From: Tundrisphaera sp051175315
GTDB taxonomy: Bacteria; Planctomycetota; Planctomycetia; Isosphaerales; Isosphaeraceae
Length of the DNA: 64,000 nt
Direction of reading: 5' to 3'
NCBI RefSeq assembly: GCF_051175315.1
Contig: NZ_CP195100.1
Location: 4,464,001 to 4,528,000 of the forward strand
Shown: piece by piece, positions 54,799 to 64,000 of the stretch
How the letters are laid out: the number at the start of each line of letters is the position of its first letter
Position numbering within the stretch: the stretch's first letter is position 1
Translations under genes and position numbers: made by a program
Notes under the pieces: generated by a model
Seen by the model: only the letters and a program-made list of their open reading frames with translations
Database searches by the model: none
What the model was told of the DNA's origin: nothing

Positions 54799-54828
54799 TT
54801 GACAGGCCGTTCGGCCGCCCCCTATAAT
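54799..54828 (+). promoter_or_regulatory. Consensus sigma-70 promoter of gapA
   Basis: TTGACA (54799-54804) and TATAAT (54823-54828) are both perfect matches, separated by 18 bases. Transcription should begin near 54835, leaving a leader of about 100 bases to the gapA ATG. It is the best promoter in the window and implies strong constitutive expression. Confidence 0.8.
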
Positions 54829-54936
54829 TCGTGCTTTGGCCGCCCGGCCGGCCCCACCCTGTCGTCGGGCCGACGGATCGAGGCGGCCTCCGCGGCGCGT
54901 CCCACGCATCGCACAGTCAGCCAGGAGAGCGAACGA

Positions 54937-55944
<1,008 letters not shown>

Positions 55945-56040
55945 GACTGGCCGAGGGATTCGCGACGGGGGGGCCGGGCCGATCGGCGGCGGCCCCCCGG
56001 TCGCATGGTTCGAACGACGCTTAGCTAAAGGGTTCTCTCC

Positions 56041-57231
56041 TTGCCCAAGCAGACGATTCGCGACCTGGACCTGGACGGCAAGAGGGTGCTGGTCCGGGTG
56101 GACTTCAACGTCCCCCAGACCAAAGAGGGGGCGGTCTCCGACGATCGCCGGATCCGCGCCGCGCTGCCGACCCTGAAGTACGCCCTGGATCACGGCGCCT
56201 CGCTGGTCTTGGTCAGCCACCTGGGCCGGCCCACCGGCGACCCCGCCCAGGACGCCCCGTTCCGGCTCGACCGCGTCGCCGAACGCCTCGGCGAGCTGCT
56301 CGGCAAGCCGGTGAAGAAGGTCAACGACACCGTCGGCCCCGAGGCCCAGGCCGCCGCCAAGGCCCTGAAGCCGGGCGACGTGCTGGTGGTCGAGAACGTC
56401 CGGTTCAACAAGGGCGAGAAGAAGGGCGACCCCGCCTTCGCCAAGGAACTGGCCGGCCTGGCCGACCTCTACGTCAACGACGCGTTCGGCACCTGCCACC
56501 GCGACGAGGCGTCCATGGTCGCCGTGCCCGAGCAGTTCCCCGAGTCGGGACGCGGGATCGGCTTCCTGGTCGAGAAGGAATTGCAGATCCTCGACCAGCT
56601 GCTGGGCCAGCCCAAGGAGCCGATGATCGCGGTCATGGGCGGGGCCAAGGTGTCCGACAAGATCGGCGTGATCGAGAACCTCCTGCCCAAGATCCAGAAC
56701 CTGCTGGTCGGCGGGGCGATGACCTACACCTTCCTCAAGGCCCAGGGCCATGCCACCGGCAAGAGCCGCGTGGAGGCCGACAAGCTCGACGAGGCGAAGA
56801 AGCTCCTCGACCTGGCCGGGTCGAAGCTGGTGCTGCCGCTCGACCACCTGGTCACCGAGTCGCTGGACCCGACCTCGCCCACCCAGGTCGTCGAGGGTTC
56901 CGACATCCCCGACGGCTGGATCGGCATCGACATCGGCCCGAAGACGATCGCCGCCTACGGCAAGATGATCCGCGAGGCCGGCACGGTGATCTGGAACGGG
57001 CCGATGGGCAAGTTCGAGGACGAGCCGTTCCGCAAGGGGACCGTGGGCGTGGCCGAGGCCTTCGCGGCCTCCCCGGCCGTGACCGTGGTCGGCGGCGGCG
57101 AGACCGCCGAGGCCGTCGAGCAGTTCGGCTTCGCCGACAAGGTCTCGCACGTCTCCACCGGCGGCGGCGCCTTCCTGGAGTGCCTGGAAGGGAAATCGTT
57201 CAACTCCCTCCGCGTGATTCCCGATCGTTAA
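56041..57231 (+). CDS. pgk: Phosphoglycerate kinase
   Basis: This enzyme makes 3-phosphoglycerate and ATP. The product has 396 residues and begins with TTG (LPKQTIRDLDLDGKRVLVRV), the position that matches the family start; AAAGGG lies upstream. 'RVDFNVPQTKEG', 'LVLVSHLGRPTG', 'AVMGGAKVSDKI' and 'VVGGGETAEAVEQFG' with 'HVSTGGGAFLECLEGK' are diagnostic. It is about 95 bp after gapA. Confidence 0.97.
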   Translation: MPKQTIRDLDLDGKRVLVRVDFNVPQTKEGAVSDDRRIRAALPTLKYALDHGASLVLVSHLGRPTGDPAQDAPFRLDRVAERLGELLGKPVKKVNDTVGPEAQAAAKALKPGDVLVVENVRFNKGEKKGDPAFAKELAGLADLYVNDAFGTCHRDEASMVAVPEQFPESGRGIGFLVEKELQILDQLLGQPKEPMIAVMGGAKVSDKIGVIENLLPKIQNLLVGGAMTYTFLKAQGHATGKSRVEADKLDEAKKLLDLAGSKLVLPLDHLVTESLDPTSPTQVVEGSDIPDGWIGIDIGPKTIAAYGKMIREAGTVIWNGPMGKFEDEPFRKGTVGVAEAFAASPAVTVVGGGETAEAVEQFGFADKVSHVSTGGGAFLECLEGKSFNSLRVIPDR

Positions 57232-57316
57232 GGGGAACGGGGCCGACGCCGGATGTCCGGCCGGCCCCGCCTTCCGCCTCGACTCCACCCCTCGCAACCC
57301 GAAAGCGAATCGACGG

Positions 57317-58084
57317 ATGGGAGACGACCCGAAGTCTCCGGCGCCCCGCCAATCCCGGCTTGCCGCCTGGGATGCGTTGCCCCGGCCGTTCGTGACGCCC
57401 TCGATGCTCAGCTGCGATTTCTCGCGGCCGGGCGAGGAGCTTGACGCCCTCCGCGACGCGGGGGTCGCGGCGGTCCACCTCGACGTGATGGACGGCCACT
57501 TCGTCCCCAACCTCACCTTCGGGGCGCCGGTCATCGCCGACTGGCGGAAGCGGACCGACTTCACGTTCGACGTCCACCTGATGATGACCGACCCCGGACG
57601 CTACCTCGACGACTTCGTCAAGGCCGGCTCCGACATCATCATCGTCCAGATCGAGGCGGTGCCCGAGCCCTCGGAGTTGCTCCGCCGGATCCGCGAGGCG
57701 GGCTGCCGGGCATCGCTGGCCCTGAACCCCCCGACCCCGCTCTCGGCCATCGAGCCGTTCCTGGACGAGCTCGATGCCGTCCTGGTCATGAGCGTGATGC
57801 CGGGCTTCGGCGGCCAGAAGTTCGACCCGAGCGTGCTGGGGAAGGTTCGCGCCCTCCGGGCCGCCCGGCCCGACCTGTGGATCTCGATCGACGGCGGGAT
57901 CAAGCCGGACACGGCGGTCGAGGCCGTGGCGGCCGGGGTCTCGCAGATGGTCGCCGGGTCGGGCGTGTTCCGCAGTGATGGCAACTACGCGGCGGCCCTG
58001 GCCGAGTTGGCCGAGGGGATCCGCCTCGGGAGCGAGCGAGGCCGAGCCCCGAGCCCCCCGGCCGGGCCGCGGTCACACGAATGA
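57317..58084 (+). CDS. rpe: Ribulose-phosphate 3-epimerase
   Basis: This enzyme interconverts ribulose-5-P and xylulose-5-P. The product has 255 residues. 'VTPSMLSCDFSRPGEELDAL', 'VHLDVMDGHFVPNLTFGAPV', 'FDVHLMMTDP', 'VMSVMPGFGGQKFDP' and 'ISIDGGIKPDTAVEAVAAGV' are all diagnostic. The N-terminal extension of about 25 residues is longer than usual. Its stop overlaps the ATG of the phosphatase homologue (ATGA). Confidence 0.96.
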   Translation: MGDDPKSPAPRQSRLAAWDALPRPFVTPSMLSCDFSRPGEELDALRDAGVAAVHLDVMDGHFVPNLTFGAPVIADWRKRTDFTFDVHLMMTDPGRYLDDFVKAGSDIIIVQIEAVPEPSELLRRIREAGCRASLALNPPTPLSAIEPFLDELDAVLVMSVMPGFGGQKFDPSVLGKVRALRAARPDLWISIDGGIKPDTAVEAVAAGVSQMVAGSGVFRSDGNYAAALAELAEGIRLGSERGRAPSPPAGPRSHE

Positions 58085-58677
58085 CCCAGGTCGTCCTGAT
58101 CCGCCCCGGCGCCACGGTTTACGACGAGCAGAATCGGGTCCAGGGCGTCCTCGACGTCCCCCTGAGCGATCGCGGCTGGGCCGAGGTCGCCCGTCTCGCC
58201 GAGATGCTCGCCGAGCCGCTGGCCGGCATCGACCTCGCCGCCCTGTATTGCGGGCCGAGCGAGAACGCCGTCCGCACCGCCGAGGCGATCGGCCGGGCCC
58301 TGGGCCTGCGCCCCCGCCGCGTCGAGGAGCTGCGCAACCTTGACCAGGGGCTCTGGCAGGGGCTGCAGGTCGAGGAGATCAAGCGGCGGCACCTCCGGGT
58401 CTTCCGCCAGTGGATCGACGACCCCTGCACGGTCTGCCCGCCCCATGGCGAGCCGGTCGACGGGGCCCGCGAGCGGGTCCGCTCGGCGCTCAAGCCCCTG
58501 ATCAAGCGGCACCGCGACGAGGCGATCGGCCTGGTCGCCTGCGAGCCGATCGCCCAGTTCATCGCCTGCGACCTCCGCCGCAATCCCCGGGTCCAGCTCG
58601 CCGAACACGTCCCCACCGGGCAGTACGAGCGAATCGAGGTCGGCCCCGAATGGGGACGCAACGGCGATGGCGGCTGA
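58081..58677 (+). CDS. Histidine phosphatase-superfamily protein lacking catalytic residues
   Basis: The product has 198 residues. The fold is that of phosphoglycerate-mutase-like proteins: 'VVLIRPGATVYDEQNRVQGV' matches the RHG motif, but the catalytic His is Pro (RPG). 'SENAVRTAEAIGRALGL' matches the usual S..xRAxxTA region, with Asn where the substrate Arg should be, and 'LVACEPIAQFIACDLRR' replaces the second His (SHG). All three key residues are gone, so it is probably not a phosphatase. It is coupled to rpe (ATGA) and followed by accD, so it may be a regulator or structural partner. Confidence 0.85.
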   Translation: MTQVVLIRPGATVYDEQNRVQGVLDVPLSDRGWAEVARLAEMLAEPLAGIDLAALYCGPSENAVRTAEAIGRALGLRPRRVEELRNLDQGLWQGLQVEEIKRRHLRVFRQWIDDPCTVCPPHGEPVDGARERVRSALKPLIKRHRDEAIGLVACEPIAQFIACDLRRNPRVQLAEHVPTGQYERIEVGPEWGRNGDGG

Positions 58678-58726
58678 ACACCCTGTCCATATTGGTTGAC
58701 CGTTCGGAACGAAGGTAGGACGCCGC

Positions 58727-59608
58727 ATGCGGGACGTCGGCGAAGGAGCAACCTCGACCATGGCCGTGAAACGCGGAGGCACCCCGAACGCCTGGCACGG
58801 GCATTTCGAGCCCAAACGGGTCCCCGAAGGCGTCTGGATGAAGTGCGACGGCTGCGGCACGACGCTGTTCCGCAAGCAGGTGGTCGAGAATCAGAACGTC
58901 TGCCCGGAGTGCGACCACCACTTCCAGATCACCGTGGTCGAGCGGATCAAGCAGGTCCTGGACGCCGACACCTTCGAGGAGTGGTTCGCCGACCTCCGGC
59001 CGGGCGACCCCCTGGGCTTCAACGACCGCCGGCCCTATCCCGACCGGGTCAAGGCCGAGCAAGAGCGCACCGGGCTGAATGAGGCGGCCGTGGTCGGCCA
59101 GGGGTTCATCAAGGGGATCCGGGTCGTCTTCTGCGGCACCGACAGCGGCTTCATCATGGGGAGCATGGGCTCGGTGGTCGGCGAGAAGCTGACCCGGGCC
59201 ATCGAGGAGGCGACCCGCCAGAAGCTCCCCCTGATCATCATCTCCGGCTCCGGCGGCGGCGCCCGGATGCACGAGGGGATTTTCTCGCTGATGCAGATGG
59301 CCAAGGTGTCGGCCGCGCTGGCCCGGCACGCCGAATCCGGCGGGCTCCACATCAGCGTGATGACCCACCCGACCATGGGCGGCGTGGCCGCCAGCTTCGC
59401 GTCCCTGGGCGACATCATCCTGGCCGAGCCCAGGGCCCTGATCGGCTTCGCCGGCCCCAAGGTCATCGCCCAGACGGTGCGGGTCCAGCTGCCCGACGGG
59501 TTCCAGACCAGCGAGTTCCTGCTCAAGCACGGGTTCCTGGACCGGATCGTCCACCGCCACGACCTGCGCGGGCTGCTCGCCCAGCTGATCGACTACGTCG
59601 CGTCCTGA
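58727..59608 (+). CDS. accD: Acetyl-CoA carboxylase carboxyltransferase subunit beta
   Basis: With AccA it transfers the carboxyl group from biotin to acetyl-CoA in fatty acid synthesis. The product has 293 residues. The N-terminal zinc ribbon (CDGC...CPEC, about residues 40-62) is intact, and 'SGSGGGARMHEGIFSLMQM' with 'HPTMGGVAASFASLGD' are the carboxyltransferase core. Start at ATG 58727 (AGGA 7 bases before) or ATG 58760 (AAGGAG 11 bases before) are both plausible. It follows the phosphatase homologue by 49 bp. Confidence 0.96.
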   Translation: MRDVGEGATSTMAVKRGGTPNAWHGHFEPKRVPEGVWMKCDGCGTTLFRKQVVENQNVCPECDHHFQITVVERIKQVLDADTFEEWFADLRPGDPLGFNDRRPYPDRVKAEQERTGLNEAAVVGQGFIKGIRVVFCGTDSGFIMGSMGSVVGEKLTRAIEEATRQKLPLIIISGSGGGARMHEGIFSLMQMAKVSAALARHAESGGLHISVMTHPTMGGVAASFASLGDIILAEPRALIGFAGPKVIAQTVRVQLPDGFQTSEFLLKHGFLDRIVHRHDLRGLLAQLIDYVAS

Positions 59609-59654
59609 TGCGGACGGGGGATGACGCCGGCCCCGCGAGGCCGGCACACCCCGA

Positions 59655-60464
59655 TCACGGCGACGCGATCACCAGATCGCCGTTGCGCTCCTCCCACCCT
59701 TTCCAGAGGGCCGCGGCCTCCGGGTGGTGGGACCGGAGCCACCGGGTCGCCTCGTCGAGCTTGGCGATCCGGGCGTCCCCATCGGACCGGGCCGCGGCAT
59801 CCAGCAGGGCGGCGAGCCCGCGGGTCGGGGTGTCGGCCTTCGCCGCTTCGGCCAGGGCCTTCGCCGCCGGGGCATCGCCGGCCCCCATGACCGCGCGGGT
59901 GTAGGTCGCCCACAGGGCGATCGCCGGATCGGTATGCTCCCGGAGCTGGTCGAGCGGCTCCCAGGCGATCCGATACCCCTCGCCCGCCCCGTAGGCCATC
60001 GGCCGGGCCATCAGCAGGCGGAGCCAGTCGGGCCATCCCTCGCTCTTGGCGACCATGAGCGCGTAGGCCCGGGGATCGGTGCGGATCGCCTCGCTGGTCA
60101 GCCCCTCGGCAATCACGTAGCGGGCCAGCGTGGGCAGATCCTTGTGGAGGGCCAGGTCGGACCGGATCCGATCGTTCATGCTCGGGTCGTGGGCCAGGCT
60201 CCACGCCGCGAGGGTCCGCTCGGCCTCGGGCCGATTGGGATCGCTCAGGACGTAGATCGCCACCCACAGGCCCCTGGTCGTGTAGAGGCCATAGGCGAAC
60301 CCGGCGACCAGCAGGAGCGAGATCACCAGCCCGGCGATCCCCAGGTAGTACAACCCGCCGTACTTCTGCGCCATCGTCTTGCGGGGCGGGTCGGGCGTGA
60401 TGATCGGCAGCGAAGGGAAGGACTTCGGAGGCTCGACGATCGGCAGCTTCGGGAAATCGGGCAT
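59655..60464 (-). CDS. Membrane-anchored hypothetical protein
   Basis: The product has 269 residues. A Pro-rich N-terminal segment (about 1-30, cytoplasmic) precedes one membrane helix (about 40-60, YLGIAGLVISLLLVAGFAYG). The remaining 200 residues are alpha-rich and TPR-like in spacing ('ALAEAAKADTPTRGLAALLD'). It is likely a periplasmic, membrane-tethered helical-repeat protein. No family is recognised. It converges with accD. Confidence 0.65.
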   Translation of the reverse strand: MPDFPKLPIVEPPKSFPSLPIITPDPPRKTMAQKYGGLYYLGIAGLVISLLLVAGFAYGLYTTRGLWVAIYVLSDPNRPEAERTLAAWSLAHDPSMNDRIRSDLALHKDLPTLARYVIAEGLTSEAIRTDPRAYALMVAKSEGWPDWLRLLMARPMAYGAGEGYRIAWEPLDQLREHTDPAIALWATYTRAVMGAGDAPAAKALAEAAKADTPTRGLAALLDAAARSDGDARIAKLDEATRWLRSHHPEAAALWKGWEERNGDLVIASP

Positions 60465-60701
60465 CGCGCAAGCTCTCCCAGTTCGGGACGGATCCTCCCT
60501 ACAAATTACCCGATATCCGCGCGCCAGGTCATCCCCGACGGGCGCCGATCCTGGGCAACATCGGGCGATCGATGCTTGCGAGACTCAATCTCATTTGGTT
60601 AGACTCCTCAAATCATGGTCAGGACTGCACCCCCACGATCCTCCCGAACACGACCGACCCCGCCACCATTCCTCGCGATCATCATCCAAGGACCTCCGAC
60701 C

Positions 60702-61667
60702 ATGGGCCGAGCCCCCGAGAAGCCGTCGCGTCGCGGTTTCACCCTGATCGAGTTGCTGGTCGTCATCGCGATCATCGCGGTGCTGATCGCCCTGCTGCTG
60801 CCCGCCGTGCAGGCGGCACGCGAGGCCGCCCGCCGATCGCAGTGCACCAACAACCTGAAGCAGATCGGCATCGCCATGCATAACTATGCCGATGCCATGG
60901 GAGGGTTCCCGCCGACGGCGTTCGCGGTGACCCGGTCCGGGGGCATGGAGCAGTTCGGCGGCTGGGCCCTCCAGATCCTGGGCTACATGGAGCAGCGGAA
61001 CGCCTACAACGCTTACAACTTTGACTTCGGGTTCCACTTGCCCCTGAACCAGACGGCGGTCCGCACCGTCATCTCGTCGTACATCTGCCCGTCGTCCCCC
61101 CGCCCGCCCGACCCGGTCTTCGGGGTCGTCAAGTTCTCGGGCACCAGCGGCACCCCGGACATGAACCTGGCGGCGGCCCGGGCCGACTACTTCACCGCGA
61201 GGTCGTTCGCCTCCCCATGGCTCCCGACGGCGGTCGAGAGCCCCGGCGCCCTGACCGCCGCCGCCCACACGCCGTTCCGCGACATCACCGACGGCCTGTC
61301 CAACACGATGCTGACCTACGAGTGCGCGGGGAAGCCCGACTACTACGTCCGGGGCCGCTACATCCACGGCTTCCCCACGCCGACATCGACCCAGTCCGCC
61401 GACCGGTGGTGGAGCCACGGCGCCTGGGCTGGCTTCCTGAACATGCGGATCATCAGCTTCTACGGCGGGCAGGACGAGCCGGACGGCCCCTGCGTGATCA
61501 ACTGCCACAACGGCTGGAACGGCGTTTATTCGTTCCACCCCGGCGGGGTCAACATGCTGGCCTGCGACGGCTCGGTGCGGTTCGTCAAGGAGTCGACGTC
61601 CAAGTCGGTCATCCGGTCGTTCGTGTCGCGGGCCGGCGGCGAAGTCCTCAGCGCCGACGCGCTCTGA
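60702..61667 (+). CDS. DUF1559 pseudopilin-like protein
   Basis: The product has 321 residues. The N-terminal type IV prepilin signal 'RRGFTLIELLVVIAIIAVLI' has the conserved Gly-Phe cleavage and Glu+5. 'AREAARRSQCTNNLKQIGIA' and 'MHNYADAMGGFPP' follow, then the H-X9-DG C-terminal motif 'FHPGGVNMLACDGSVRFV'. This is the multi-copy planctomycete family. It is translated with the next gene (TGATG overlap). Confidence 0.95.
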   Translation: MGRAPEKPSRRGFTLIELLVVIAIIAVLIALLLPAVQAAREAARRSQCTNNLKQIGIAMHNYADAMGGFPPTAFAVTRSGGMEQFGGWALQILGYMEQRNAYNAYNFDFGFHLPLNQTAVRTVISSYICPSSPRPPDPVFGVVKFSGTSGTPDMNLAAARADYFTARSFASPWLPTAVESPGALTAAAHTPFRDITDGLSNTMLTYECAGKPDYYVRGRYIHGFPTPTSTQSADRWWSHGAWAGFLNMRIISFYGGQDEPDGPCVINCHNGWNGVYSFHPGGVNMLACDGSVRFVKESTSKSVIRSFVSRAGGEVLSADAL

Positions 61668-62152
61668 TGCGGGGGTTGGCCGTGCTTCGCTCCCATCTAG
61701 TCGGGCTGATGACCCTCCTCCTCGTCGCTGGCTGCGGCGGAGGGGGGCCGGCCGTCCCGCTGCATCCCGCCTCCGGCACGGTCGAGGTCGATGGCAAGCC
61801 CGCCGCCGGGGTCATGGTCCGGCTCCACCCGGCCGACGCCCTCGACGACATCGACCGGCCCCAGCCGTTCGCCACGACGGGCGAGGATGGGTCCTTCCGG
61901 CTGGGGACGTTCGAGAAGGAAGACGGGGCGCCGGCGGGCTCGTACAAGGTCACCCTGTTCCTGCCCGACCGGCCGCTCGCCGGCCCCGGGACGCCGATCG
62001 ACCTGCTGGGCGACCGCTACACCCACCCGGCGCGGTCCGGCCTCGACGCGACGATCGTTGAAGGCCCGAATCAGATCCCGCCGTTCCAGGTCCTGAAGGT
62101 TCCCAGGCCCCGCCGGGCGCCTCAGCCGCCGAGTTCCAACGGCATCGATTGA
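61667..62152 (+). CDS. Carboxypeptidase-regulatory-like lipoprotein
   Basis: The product has 161 residues. The signal peptide ends in a lipobox 'LLVAGCGGGG' (Cys at about residue 23). 'HPASGTVEVDGKPAAGVMVR' and 'TTGEDGSFRLGTFEKEDGAP' are the strand pattern of a carboxypeptidase-regulatory-like beta-sandwich. The ATG overlaps the DUF1559 stop (TGATG). Such DUF1559 plus lipoprotein pairs are common in planctomycetes, perhaps as pilus or secretion partners. Confidence 0.75.
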   Translation: MRGLAVLRSHLVGLMTLLLVAGCGGGGPAVPLHPASGTVEVDGKPAAGVMVRLHPADALDDIDRPQPFATTGEDGSFRLGTFEKEDGAPAGSYKVTLFLPDRPLAGPGTPIDLLGDRYTHPARSGLDATIVEGPNQIPPFQVLKVPRPRRAPQPPSSNGID

Positions 62153-62186
62153 GATCCCGCCCAGCCCGACCGGGGACCGCGTCGCG

Positions 62187-63332
62187 ATGAAGCTGCTCGG
62201 CATCAAGTCGACCTACAAGATCCACGCCTGGACCGGCCTGATCGGCGGGCTGCTGCTGCTGATCGTCACGGCCAGCGGCTCGGTGGCGGTGTTCAAGGGG
62301 GAGATCGACCGCTGGGCCAATCCGGGCCTGCTGACGGTCACGCCTTCGGGCCCGCGACTCCCCTGGGACCGCGTCCTGGAGTCGCTCCGCAAAGCCTGCC
62401 CCGACGCGCGGGTGCTGTCGCTCACCCTCCCGAGGTCGCCCGACCAGGCGGCCGGCTTCGACCTGAGGCGCAAGGCCCCGGCGCCCCCCCAGGTCTTCGT
62501 CGATCCGTACACGGGCGAGATGCTCGGCGGGCGCCGGCCCCGGGGGACGCTCGCCGACTACGTCCGCCAGTTCCACGTCCGGCTCCTGATCGAGGGGTGG
62601 GGTCGGATCTTCGTCGGCGTCCTGGGCCTGGCGCTGCTGGCGTCCACCGTGACAGGCTTCATCATCTATGCCCCGATGAACAAGAAGTCCTGGATCCCCC
62701 GCGTCCGCCGCGGCCGGGGCACGCGGTTCCTCCTGGCCGACCTCCACAAGGTGGTGGGGATGGCCGCCCTGGCCTTCAACTTGGTGTTCGCGGCCACCGG
62801 GGCGGTGCTCGGCCTGGAAGTCCTTTACGTGCGGATCTATCCGCCGGCCCGCGTCAACTCGAACCCCAACGCCAACACCAACACCAACGCGGCCCGGGCG
62901 GACGCGGGCAAGTCGGCGGGCGTCTCGATCGATGATGGGCTCCGGGCGGCCGAGCAGAGCCTGCCGGGGACCACGGCGTTGCGGGTCGTCTTGCAGCCCC
63001 GCGACCGCCTCCGGGTCTACCTGGAGCACCCGATCACGGACCTCATCAAGGAGGGCGTCAGCTTCGCCGTCTACGACGGCCCGAGCCGCAGGATCGTCGA
63101 GGTCCACGACGGCACGAAGGCCGGGTTCTGGGCGCGGGCGTATTACGCCTGCGAGCCGCTCCACTTCGGCCAGTTCGGCGGTCTCCTGGTCAAAGTCATC
63201 TATGGCCTGGCCGGGCTGACGGCCGGCTTCCTGTCGGTGACCGGCTACGTCATCTATGCCATTCGCCGGCGAGGCCGGAGCCGATCGGCCAGACCCGACC
63301 GGGATCGCCGCCTCGCGGTGACGGCGGGTTGA
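62187..63332 (+). CDS. PepSY-domain membrane protein
   Basis: The product has 381 residues. The first helix is in 'HAWTGLIGGLLLLIVTASGS', then a periplasmic PepSY domain with 'FVDPYTGEMLG', a second helix 'GVLGLALLASTVTGFIIY', a third in 'MAALAFNLVFAATGAVLGL', and a fourth near the C-terminus ('GLTAGFLSVTGYVIYAIRRR'). The layout matches the PepSY_TM family often tied to siderophore or metal reduction. An Asn/Thr-rich linker (NSNPNANTNTNAA) lies near residue 225. Confidence 0.85.
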   Translation: MKLLGIKSTYKIHAWTGLIGGLLLLIVTASGSVAVFKGEIDRWANPGLLTVTPSGPRLPWDRVLESLRKACPDARVLSLTLPRSPDQAAGFDLRRKAPAPPQVFVDPYTGEMLGGRRPRGTLADYVRQFHVRLLIEGWGRIFVGVLGLALLASTVTGFIIYAPMNKKSWIPRVRRGRGTRFLLADLHKVVGMAALAFNLVFAATGAVLGLEVLYVRIYPPARVNSNPNANTNTNAARADAGKSAGVSIDDGLRAAEQSLPGTTALRVVLQPRDRLRVYLEHPITDLIKEGVSFAVYDGPSRRIVEVHDGTKAGFWARAYYACEPLHFGQFGGLLVKVIYGLAGLTAGFLSVTGYVIYAIRRRGRSRSARPDRDRRLAVTAG

Positions 63333-63370
63333 TCGGTCGACCCACCCCCACCCACGCCGAGGAACCGGCC

Positions 63371-64000
63371 ATGAGCCCGACGCCCGCTCGCATCACCGGG
63401 ATGATCTTCGCGCTGGCCTTGCTCCTGGCCGGATCGACCGGAATGGCCGGAGATCCGCCGGGCCGGGCCCAACTGGTGGACTACCTGGCCGCGCACCATC
63501 AGGCCCCCGAAGCCTACATCATCGGCCAGTTCCGCGACCATGACCTCGTCTTCCTCGGCGAGGCGCACGTCCTCAAGGAATCGCTCGATTTCGTCCAGGG
63601 GCTGATCCCGCACCTGTACCGGGCCGGGATCACCCACCTCGGATACGAGTTCGCCCACCACGCCGACCAGGCCGACATCGATCGTTTGATCACGGCGGAC
63701 GCCTACGACGAGGCCCTGGCCCGCCGTATCCTCCTCCGCTTCAACCCCCTCTGGGGTTATCGCGAGTACGTGGACGTGTTCAAGGCAGCCTGGCAGGTCA
63801 ACCACGACCGCGCGGCCGGCGCGCCCGCTTTCCGGGTGGTGGCCCTGAATTCCGACTTCGACTGGAGCCGGCTGCCGCCCGGCATGGACCCCGATTCCAC
63901 GGAGGCCAAGAACCTGATCTTCGGCGGAGGCCGCCACTACCACGACGTGGTCAACGAGAAGTGGGCCGACGTCATCGCCCGCGAGTTCATCACCCCGGGC
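63371..64000 (+). CDS. Secreted ChaN/TIKI-like or erythromycin-esterase-like protein, 3' end outside window
   Basis: The frame is open to the right edge, so only the first 210 codons are present. A signal peptide (about residues 1-27: MSPTPARITGMIFALALLLA, then GSTGMAG) is clear. 'LVFLGEAHVLKESLDFVQGL' resembles the GExH motif of ChaN-type heme-binding proteins and the related EreA fold, followed by 'LGYEFAHHADQADIDRLI'. It is 38 bp after the PepSY gene, and both could serve iron or heme handling. The identity is uncertain without the C-terminus. Confidence 0.6.
   Translation, partial: MSPTPARITGMIFALALLLAGSTGMAGDPPGRAQLVDYLAAHHQAPEAYIIGQFRDHDLVFLGEAHVLKESLDFVQGLIPHLYRAGITHLGYEFAHHADQADIDRLITADAYDEALARRILLRFNPLWGYREYVDVFKAAWQVNHDRAAGAPAFRVVALNSDFDWSRLPPGMDPDSTEAKNLIFGGGRHYHDVVNEKWADVIAREFITPG

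Larger units (their letters stand above)
54420..54936. other. 517-bp divergent intergenic region of S53 peptidase and gapA
   Basis: Both strands carry promoter candidates (54617-54646 minus, 54799-54828 plus). A long G+C-rich stretch without coding features lies between them. Open frames here do not show domains. Confidence 0.6.

Noticed and set aside
56005..56025. GGTTCGAA as a tRNA T-loop
   Set aside because: No acceptor or anticodon stem can be drawn around it.

Overview
This is a very G+C-rich chromosome segment (roughly 70% by eye) whose gene content points to a planctomycete, most likely of the Isosphaeraceae/Gemmatales type. The indicators are a DUF1559 type II pseudopilin-like protein, a TIGR03067-type secreted protein, a CxPSR sulfatase, a LamG protein, an S53 peptidase with the planctomycete N-terminal LDDRVMLS-like motif, KdsA (an outer-membrane LPS pathway) and CsrA. 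The family assignment is inference. No rRNA, tRNA or CRISPR array was found.

Layout. 1-1705: partial and small hypotheticals plus a SUKH (SMI1/KNR4) gene. 1707-9510 (minus): a complete F-type ATP synthase operon, atpI-B-E-F-H-A-G-D-C, with a candidate promoter and structured leader at its head. 9583-13531 (plus): a DUF4912 protein, then a lower-G+C patch of small accessory genes (SUKH, DUF2442, a ribbon-helix-helix-like protein, and a two-helix membrane gene with an in-frame amber at codon 4), then a UVR-motif protein. 13842-21835: housekeeping genes (5-formyl-THF cyclo-ligase, TrmB, YqgE/AlgH, QueE), a DUF6807/PmoA-like secreted protein and an ExbB-ExbD-ExbD-membrane protein operon. 21928-29928: a heavy-metal RND efflux locus, with a Cys-rich secreted protein, CusB and CusA on the minus strand and a TolC-type lipoprotein divergent from them. 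30028-31488: an IS481-family element sitting at the centre of a 24-bp palindrome. 31559-37987: an orphan antitoxin, a fused ABC-2 permease, a GntR regulator, a VOC protein and several secreted proteins. 38076-43384: RsmH, a sulfatase, a zinc-ribbon methyltransferase and a radical SAM/SPASM enzyme. 44005-51413: a D,D-carboxypeptidase, ArgC, a YfhO-like membrane protein, CsrA and KdsA. 51519-54419: the S53 peptidase with three near-identical 159-residue repeats. 54799-59608: a consensus sigma-70 promoter driving gapA-pgk-rpe, followed by a histidine-phosphatase homologue lacking its catalytic residues and by accD. 60702-64000: a DUF1559 pseudopilin, a lipoprotein, a PepSY membrane protein and a truncated ChaN/EreA-like gene.

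How genes work together: ATP synthase, the gapA-pgk-rpe carbon cluster and accD are core metabolism. The Cus-like genes form one tripartite export system with two extra metal-binding modules. ExbB/ExbD form a proton-driven energiser without an adjacent TonB. The most distinctive observations are the amber-interrupted small membrane gene behind an RHH-like gene, the IS481 insertion in a palindrome, the large insertion in CusA, the pseudo-phosphatase between rpe and accD, and the 477-bp coding repeats in the S53 peptidase.
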